In this document: piece after piece, positions 63,930 to 64,000 of the stretch
Numbering within the stretch: the stretch's first letter is position 1
Layout: every line of letters starts with the position of its first letter
From: an uncultured Bacteroidales bacterium
Lineage (GTDB): Bacteria; Bacteroidota; Bacteroidia; Bacteroidales; F082
Direction: 5' to 3'
DNA length: 64,000 nt
Assembly (NCBI GenBank): GCA_946408345.1
Contig: CAMJRR010000014.1
Span: 1-64,000, forward strand
The notes under the pieces: generated by a model
What the model saw: the letters and a program-made list of their open reading frames with translations, nothing else
Database searches by the model: none
Told to the model about the DNA's origin: nothing
Translations under genes and position numbers: made by a program

Positions 63930-64000
63930 TCATTCCGGCAACGCCACAGCAGGCCAGCCATAGTCTTGCACCATTTTGACCGGAAGGTTGTGCTTCTTAA
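63930..64000 (-). CDS. C-terminal fragment of an upstream gene
   Basis: Frame open to the window edge on the minus strand, ending KKHNLPVKMVQDYGWPAVALPE then TGA. Too short to identify. Confidence 0.4.
   Translation of the reverse strand, partial: KKHNLPVKMVQDYGWPAVALPE

Overview
The window looks like chromosomal DNA of a member of the Bacteroidales. Promoters follow the Bacteroidetes TAnnTTTG (-7) pattern, often as TATTTTTGC. Secreted proteins end in type IX secretion (T9SS) sorting domains, and there are BACON domains, a PorE-like TPR/propeller/OmpA protein and a GH20 lipoprotein. No rRNA or tRNA gene was found. Most of the window is ordinary chromosome: ffh, folD, gcvT, ilvE, YggS, a TrmH-type methyltransferase, transporters and secreted proteins.

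Layout. 1-7 kb: C69 dipeptidase end, T9SS M6 protease, divergent SDR and thioesterase, MMPL-type exporter. 7.0-7.5 kb: non-coding stretch full of hairpins, then a Fic protein. 8.5-12.0 kb: minus-strand operon psuK-psuG-GH20 hexosaminidase. 12.2-25.1 kb: an accessory island of DNA-directed and unknown genes: UDG-like protein, AAA ATPase, PLD nuclease, Mrr-like and GmrSD-like remnants around an IS3-family element, WYL regulator, DnaQ-like exonuclease. 25.1-26.6 kb: DUF4143 ATPase behind a triplicated palindromic promoter, then carbonic anhydrase. 27-40 kb: amidohydrolase, NlpC/P60 lipoprotein, UvrA-like protein, T9SS and Cthe_2159-like surface proteins, HD and Fur proteins, gcvT, a broken CotH gene, rhomboid, GDSL lipoprotein. 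40-54 kb: PorE-like protein, folD, ffh, a broken lipoprotein gene, Ca/Na exchanger, two EamA transporters around a TrmH enzyme, EEP hydrolase, GNAT, MFS. 54-64 kb: Hsp20, porin and nucleoside-recognition membrane protein, ilvE, a three-gene TIR-transmembrane/BACON/secreted-protein operon, and a methyltransferase gene broken by an in-frame stop.

The strongest unexplained signal is a 44-bp module repeated six times between 12.5 and 23.5 kb: an 8-bp inverted repeat (consensus GCCTGTGC-N9-GCACAGGC, with ATTCG conserved in the loop) at near-fixed distance from TTTGCAGCG. Each copy sits just after one gene and just before the next. Five copies head all the translatable island genes from 12.67 to 17.1 kb and from 22.4 kb on, and the sixth heads the WYL regulator. 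I read it as a shared operator/promoter, possibly doubling as the preceding gene's terminator, and infer a WYL-controlled set of nucleic-acid-processing genes.

Several genes carry single lesions: in-frame TAG in the GmrSD-like gene and in a lipoprotein gene, in-frame TGA in the methyltransferase gene, frameshifts in CotH and the lipoprotein gene, and an IS truncating the Mrr-like gene. Small palindromic repeats are dispersed through the window, two of them inserted in frame inside coding sequence (UvrA-like and EamA genes).
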